Assembly (NCBI GenBank): GCA_030042795.1
Contig: JASHYZ010000255.1
Coordinates: forward strand, 1-10,785
Source of the DNA: Terriglobia bacterium
Lineage (GTDB): Bacteria > Acidobacteriota > Terriglobia > UBA7540
DNA: 10,785 nucleotides
Direction: 5' to 3'
The translations under genes and the position numbers were made by a program. Shown here piece after piece: positions 7,536 to 10,785 of the stretch. The notes beneath the pieces were generated by a model. That model was not told the origin of the DNA. It did not search any database and saw only the letters and a list, made by a program, of their open reading frames with translations. Each line of letters opens with the position of its first letter. Within the stretch, counting starts at the first letter, position 1.

Positions 7536-9968
7536 CTACTCATACCGCAGCGCCACCATGGGATCAACACGAGTCGCGCGCCTTGCCGGTACATAGCACG
7601 CGGCCGCGGCCACAAGCACGAGCACCACTCCGGCCGCCGCGAGCGTCCAGGGGTCATGGGGACTTACACCAAACAGCAGACTGGCCAGGAGTCGAGTGAG
7701 AGCCAGTGCACCCAGTACTCCAATTGTGAGGCCGAGGGCCGTCAGAGTCATGCCGCCGCTCAGCACCAGCCGCAACTGGTCCCAACGGCTGGCGCCCAGC
7801 GCAGCTCTCACGCCCATTTCGTGGGTGCGCTGCGCCACCGAGTACGAGATCACGCCATAGATTCCGATGGCGGCCAGCAACAGCGCCAGACCCGCAAACA
7901 TCCCCAGCAGCGACGTTCGCAGCCGGTCCGCACCCATAGAATCAGACTTAATCTCATCCAGCGTCTTGACACTATCGAACGACTGATTCTTGTTGATCTG
8001 CCAGATGGCCGCCTGGATGGATTTCACCAAATGCGCCGGGTCCATCGCCCCGCGCACCACCAGGGCGGTTTCGGTGGTGGGGCTCTGCCGGAACGAAACG
8101 TAATCTCCCGGGCTGTCGTTGCCCCCTTCCATTCCCGTTCGTTCACTGGCGACCACGCCGACCACCTGCCAAGGTATTTCGGGGCCCAGCGCCGGCTTCC
8201 CGGGAATAATTTGCTGAATGAGGATTCGTTTGCCGATCGAGTCCTCGCCTTTGAAGTAGCGCTTCTCCATGGCCTGGTTGATGACGATAACGGGCAGGCT
8301 GGAAGCCGTGTCCGTATCCGCCAACCAGCGCCCCTTCAGGAGCCGCAGTTGGAGCGCGGCCAGGTACGACGGGCTCACGCGCTTGTAGTTGGCTGCCGGG
8401 CGATTGGCCATATCGACGAACGGGTGGCCCTCAATCAGAAAGGGCATGCCCTCGCTCCATCCTTCAAGCGGCAAACCCGTGGTGGTAGCGGCCGCCGCCA
8501 CGCCCGGCAGCGCGTTCAGCGCATCCAGCACCTGGTCGAGATAGCTGGTGATTCGCGCCCCGTCGGGATATTGCGCCGACGTCATGGGCATCCACATCGT
8601 CACCACGTTGGTGCCGTCAAAACCCAGATTCACCTGCTCCAGGCGGTAGAAGCTGCGAACCAGCAGCGCCGCTCCTGAAACCAGGACGAACGCCAGGGCA
8701 ATCTCCGCCACCACCAACGCGCTGCGAATCTGAGTGCGGCCTGCGCCGGATGTGGCCGTGCGTCCGCCCTCTTTCAATGACTCTACGAGGTTGTGGTGCG
8801 CCGCATTCAGCGCGGGCGCGATGCCGAACAGGATGCCGGTGACAATCACCAGCGCCGCAGTGAACAACAGGACGCGTCCATCCAGCCGGACATCCGCTTC
8901 AACCGGCAAGTCGAAGAGCGGCGTCCAGGTCTTGAGGAGCCGCATGAGTCCGTAGCCCATCAGAACGCCGGCCACTCCCCCGAAGCCGGCCAGCAGAACG
9001 CTCTCCGTGAGGAACTGACGCACAAGTCGCCCGCGGCTCGCCCCTAGTGCCGACCTCACCGCCACTTCGCGTTCGCGGGCCGCGCCGCGCGCCAGCAGTA
9101 AATTGGCCAGATTCACGCAGCCGATCAGCAGCACGGCGGCGACCGCCGCCAGCAGCACCCAGAGAGATCGCCGCAGGCTGTCATCCACGTAAATGTCCTG
9201 GAAGCGATCCACCGTCGCGCTCCAGCCCTTGTTCGATTCGGGGTAGTCGTGTTCAATGCGGGCTGCAATGGCCTTCATCTGGTCGCGCGCCTGTTGCAGT
9301 GTTACGCCGGGCTTGAGCCTCGCAAACGAAATCATCCAATGGTAGTCGCGCGTCATGTCTTTGGGCTCGAAAGCCAGCGGTACCCAAAACAAGTCCCGGA
9401 TTCGGTCAAACACTCCCGGGGGCATTACGCCGATCACCGTGTACGGTTTGTTGTTGAGGCTCAGCGTGCGGCCGATGATCGATTTGTCAGCCCCAAACTG
9501 GCTCTCCCAAAACCGGTGACTGAGCACCACCACCTGATTCTTCCCAGGCTGATCTTCATCGGGCGCAAAGGTTCGCCCGAGCATCGGCTTTATCCCCCAA
9601 ATATCGAAGAACGGCGCCGATTCCCGCGCCCCCTGAACCTGCACCGGCCGGTCGCCTCCCGTCAGCGTCATGGAGCTGCCCGTCTCCGCCGCCATGGCGG
9701 AGAAGACGGTGTTCTCGCGCTTCCAGTCCAGAAAATTGAGCGTCGAAATTCCGTTCCGTTCGCCGCCGGGGGGTTTCTCCCACACCATCACAATCTGCTC
9801 GGGATGCGGGTAGGGAAGCGGCGTCAATAGAACCGCATCGACGAAGCTGAAAATGGCCGTATTGGCGCCGATCCCGAGTGCCAGAGTCAGGATCGCAATA
9901 ATGGTGAATCCCGGACTGTTCCGGATCATCCGCAGCGCGAAACGAAGATCTTTGCCGAGTTGGTCCAT
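7536..9968 (-). CDS. MacB/FtsX-type ABC transporter permease, ADOP family (no ATPase domain)
   Basis: Membrane protein of 810 residues. The order is: N-terminal helix (about 20-48, [20 protein letters not shown]), a large periplasmic MacB_PCD-type domain (about 49-265), three helices of a first FtsX domain (268-292, 322-345, 366-388), a helix opening the second half (414-438), a second periplasmic domain (about 440-686), and three more helices (687-710, 735-758, 775-795). The two halves are duplicated: [12 protein letters not shown] (301-312) recurs as [12 protein letters not shown] (717-728). This matches the acidobacterial duplicated orphan permease family, which ends DPMVALRYE as here. No ATP-binding protein is encoded nearby, so the partner and cargo are unknown. 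The ATG at 9968 is chosen because AGGAGG (9975-9980) sits 6 nt before it; the GTG at 9974 abuts that site directly and is unsuitable. Confidence 0.92.
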   Translation of the reverse strand: MDQLGKDLRFALRMIRNSPGFTIIAILTLALGIGANTAIFSFVDAVLLTPLPYPHPEQIVMVWEKPPGGERNGISTLNFLDWKRENTVFSAMAAETGSSMTLTGGDRPVQVQGARESAPFFDIWGIKPMLGRTFAPDEDQPGKNQVVVLSHRFWESQFGADKSIIGRTLSLNNKPYTVIGVMPPGVFDRIRDLFWVPLAFEPKDMTRDYHWMISFARLKPGVTLQQARDQMKAIAARIEHDYPESNKGWSATVDRFQDIYVDDSLRRSLWVLLAAVAAVLLIGCVNLANLLLARGAAREREVAVRSALGASRGRLVRQFLTESVLLAGFGGVAGVLMGYGLMRLLKTWTPLFDLPVEADVRLDGRVLLFTAALVIVTGILFGIAPALNAAHHNLVESLKEGGRTATSGAGRTQIRSALVVAEIALAFVLVSGAALLVRSFYRLEQVNLGFDGTNVVTMWMPMTSAQYPDGARITSYLDQVLDALNALPGVAAAATTTGLPLEGWSEGMPFLIEGHPFVDMANRPAANYKRVSPSYLAALQLRLLKGRWLADTDTASSLPVIVINQAMEKRYFKGEDSIGKRILIQQIIPGKPALGPEIPWQVVGVVASERTGMEGGNDSPGDYVSFRQSPTTETALVVRGAMDPAHLVKSIQAAIWQINKNQSFDSVKTLDEIKSDSMGADRLRTSLLGMFAGLALLLAAIGIYGVISYSVAQRTHEMGVRAALGASRWDQLRLVLSGGMTLTALGLTIGVLGALALTRLLASLLFGVSPHDPWTLAAAGVVLVLVAAAACYVPARRATRVDPMVALRYE

Positions 9969-9974
9969 GAGCAC

Positions 9975-9980
9975 CCTCCT
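9975..9980 (-). promoter_or_regulatory. Ribosome binding site of the ADOP permease
   Basis: On the - strand this reads AGGAGG, a strong Shine-Dalgarno sequence with 6-nt spacing to the ATG at 9966-9968. It rules out the GTG two codons upstream as the start. Confidence 0.75.
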
Positions 9981-10276
9981 GAACGCTGTTAGACTGCGCT
10001 GCGCAACAGATGGTTAGCCCAGGATAGCTGGGAACACAGCTTAGGGTGGGCAGCCAAGCTGGCCGCACTCTAAACTGTGCTCCCCGAGCGCCTCGCGTCC
10101 GAAAACGCAAAAAGCGAGTGGCGATACAAGCCTGAGGCCACCGCCTGAATTGAGTCACCGACGTTTCGTGGACAACAAAGTTGTGCGAGTCCGGTGCTGC
10201 TTCGAACCTGGTGCTGAAGGAACTGCTGCCGAGGTTGCGCCGCTCCCGTGAATTCGGAATTCCAAACGGCCCTCGC
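9981..10276. other. Intergenic region between the permease and tRNA-Ser, no gene seen
   Basis: About 300 bases between the divergent permease (-) and tRNA gene (+). It should hold the permease promoter, but I see no convincing -35/-10 pair on the - strand. Frames through it show no family resemblance. A short inverted repeat, CTGTT...AACAG, occurs at about 9986-10010. Confidence 0.4.
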
Positions 10277-10285
10277 TGTTATACT
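10277..10285 (+). promoter_or_regulatory. Extended -10 promoter of tRNA-Ser
   Basis: TGTTATACT contains TATACT (10280-10285) with the TG of an extended -10, 27 nt before the mature tRNA 5' end. The -35 region (about 10257-10262) is poor. The spacing would give a short 5' leader for RNase P to remove. Confidence 0.5.
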
Positions 10286-10312
10286 GAAATCCAGTCCGTG
10301 AGTGTGCTTCCT

Positions 10313-10402
10313 GGAGAGGTGGCCGAGTGGCTGAAGGCGCACGCTTGGAAAGCGTGTTTGGGGGAAACTCCAACGTGGGTTCGAATCCCACCCTCTCCGC
10401 CA
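10313..10402 (+). tRNA. tRNA-Ser (anticodon GGA)
   Basis: Type II tRNA. The acceptor stem GGAGAGG (10313-10319) pairs with CCTCTCC (10392-10398), followed by discriminator G (10399) and an encoded CCA (10400-10402). The anticodon stem CACGC/GCGTG encloses the loop TTGGAAA with anticodon GGA at 10347-10349, reading UCC and UCU. The long variable arm (about 10357-10373) and the G discriminator are serine features, and the T arm has GTGGGTTCGAATCCCAC. The length is 90 nt including CCA. All stems pair, so the gene should be functional. Confidence 0.96.
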
Positions 10403-10482
10403 TCATCATGGGTGTAGTTCCAATCAAGTTGCAGGTCGCTGCGAGTGTCAATACCCGTAACGTAAAATCGTTGAGAGGCCTA

Positions 10483-10506
10483 CTCCTCATTATTATCGCT
10501 GAGGAG
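10483..10506. terminator. Hairpin downstream of tRNA-Ser, weak terminator candidate
   Basis: CTCCTCA (10483-10489) and TGAGGAG (10500-10506) form a perfect 7-bp stem with a 10-nt AT-rich loop, 80 nt after the tRNA. No T-run follows, so termination is only a guess. Confidence 0.25.
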
Positions 10507-10636
10507 GAGCATACCGCGGGGCGCTAGCGTTGTCCCGGTTCAGCCCGGACTTGCGGACGCGCGTGTATAGCCCGCTCGTCTCTGCCCGGTTCGAAGTCGT
10601 TGCGGTTGATGCCGGCCTTGGGTGCTGGTGTCATTT

Positions 10637-10660
10637 GAACGCCCGAATGAACGCCCGAAC
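10637..10660 (+). repeat. Two tandem 12-bp units beside the inverted-repeat element
   Basis: GAACGCCCGAAT followed directly by GAACGCCCGAAC: 11 of 12 bases match. The pair ends at the left end of the 10660-10756 element. It may be slippage or a trace of insertion. Confidence 0.5.
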
Positions 10661-10756
10661 GTCGTCATTCCCGCGAAAGCGGGAATCCATTACAGAAGTC
10701 CTTGGAAAAAGAAGGTATCGAGGAAGTGGATTCCCGCTTTCGCGGGAATGACGACG
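10660..10756. repeat. Short non-coding element with 30-bp perfect terminal inverted repeats (REPIN/MITE-like)
   Basis: The left arm 10660-10689 and right arm 10727-10756 are perfect reverse complements, separated by 37 bp. Each arm contains the palindrome ATTCCCGCGAAAGCGGGAAT or its complement, so each arm also folds by itself. No target-site duplication is obvious. Frames across it translate to the nonsense typical of this repeat class (SFPRKRES). It carries no transposase, so it is non-autonomous. The left arm is shared with 1923-1949. Confidence 0.85.
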
Positions 10757-10785
10757 CCTCGGAGGATTCCGCCCAGCAAATGACA

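Noticed and set aside
7656..8678. Long open frame (340 codons) on the + strand opposite the permease
   Set aside because: Composition is Arg/His/Gln-rich without domain features, and it is fully antisense to a well-conserved membrane protein; typical GC-rich shadow.
10530..10751. 73-codon frame at the window end
   Set aside because: Nearly half is translation of the inverted-repeat element (SFPRKRES-type sequence); no ribosome site was seen.
10637..10756. CRISPR-like or attachment-site reading of the repeats next to tRNA-Ser
   Set aside because: Only two arms in inverted orientation, no regularly spaced direct repeats, no cas or integrase gene, and no duplicated tRNA 3' end in the window.

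Overview
The window looks like a piece of a GC-rich soil bacterial chromosome, most likely from the Acidobacteriota. This is inferred from gene content, not from a marker gene. The strongest hints are a very large membrane Ser/Thr kinase with TPRs ending in a characteristic acidobacterial C-terminal motif, beside an orphan MacB/FtsX-type permease of the 'ADOP' kind (two fused permease halves and no ATPase). Dispersed palindromic repeats in and between the genes fit the same picture.

Layout. (1) 1-1642: end of an aromatic-degradation (protocatechuate/beta-ketoadipate) cluster on the + strand. It holds the 3' part of pcaB and a complete pcaL-type fusion of enol-lactonase (PcaD) and carboxymuconolactone decarboxylase (PcaC). 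Together these cover consecutive steps from 3-carboxymuconate to 3-oxoadipate. (2) 1645-4046: a possible 43-codon ORF, then a secreted PIG-L family deacetylase with several beta-sandwich domains. Its N-terminal codons include a dispersed palindromic repeat. (3) 4047-4353: an intergenic stretch with an imperfect inverted-repeat element, a 25-base match to the 3' end of an ADOP gene (probable gene relic), and an extended -10 promoter. (4) 4354-7344: the kinase/TPR protein. (5) 7345-7535: a convergent gap with a hairpin. (6) 7536-9968 on the - strand: the ADOP permease. (7) 9969-10785: upstream region of the permease, tRNA-Ser(GGA) with its own extended -10 promoter, and a 97-bp element with 30-bp perfect terminal inverted repeats whose arm is identical over 27 nt to the repeat inside the PIG-L gene.

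The pca genes form one operon, possibly continuing into the PIG-L gene through very tight spacing. The kinase and permease are convergent and probably independent units. I found no CRISPR array, phage, transposase gene or clear new defence-type system. The less ordinary content is the repeat biology: palindromic sequences lie within coding frames (PIG-L N terminus, kinase C-terminal TPR) as well as between genes, and an ADOP gene end appears to be left as a relic.
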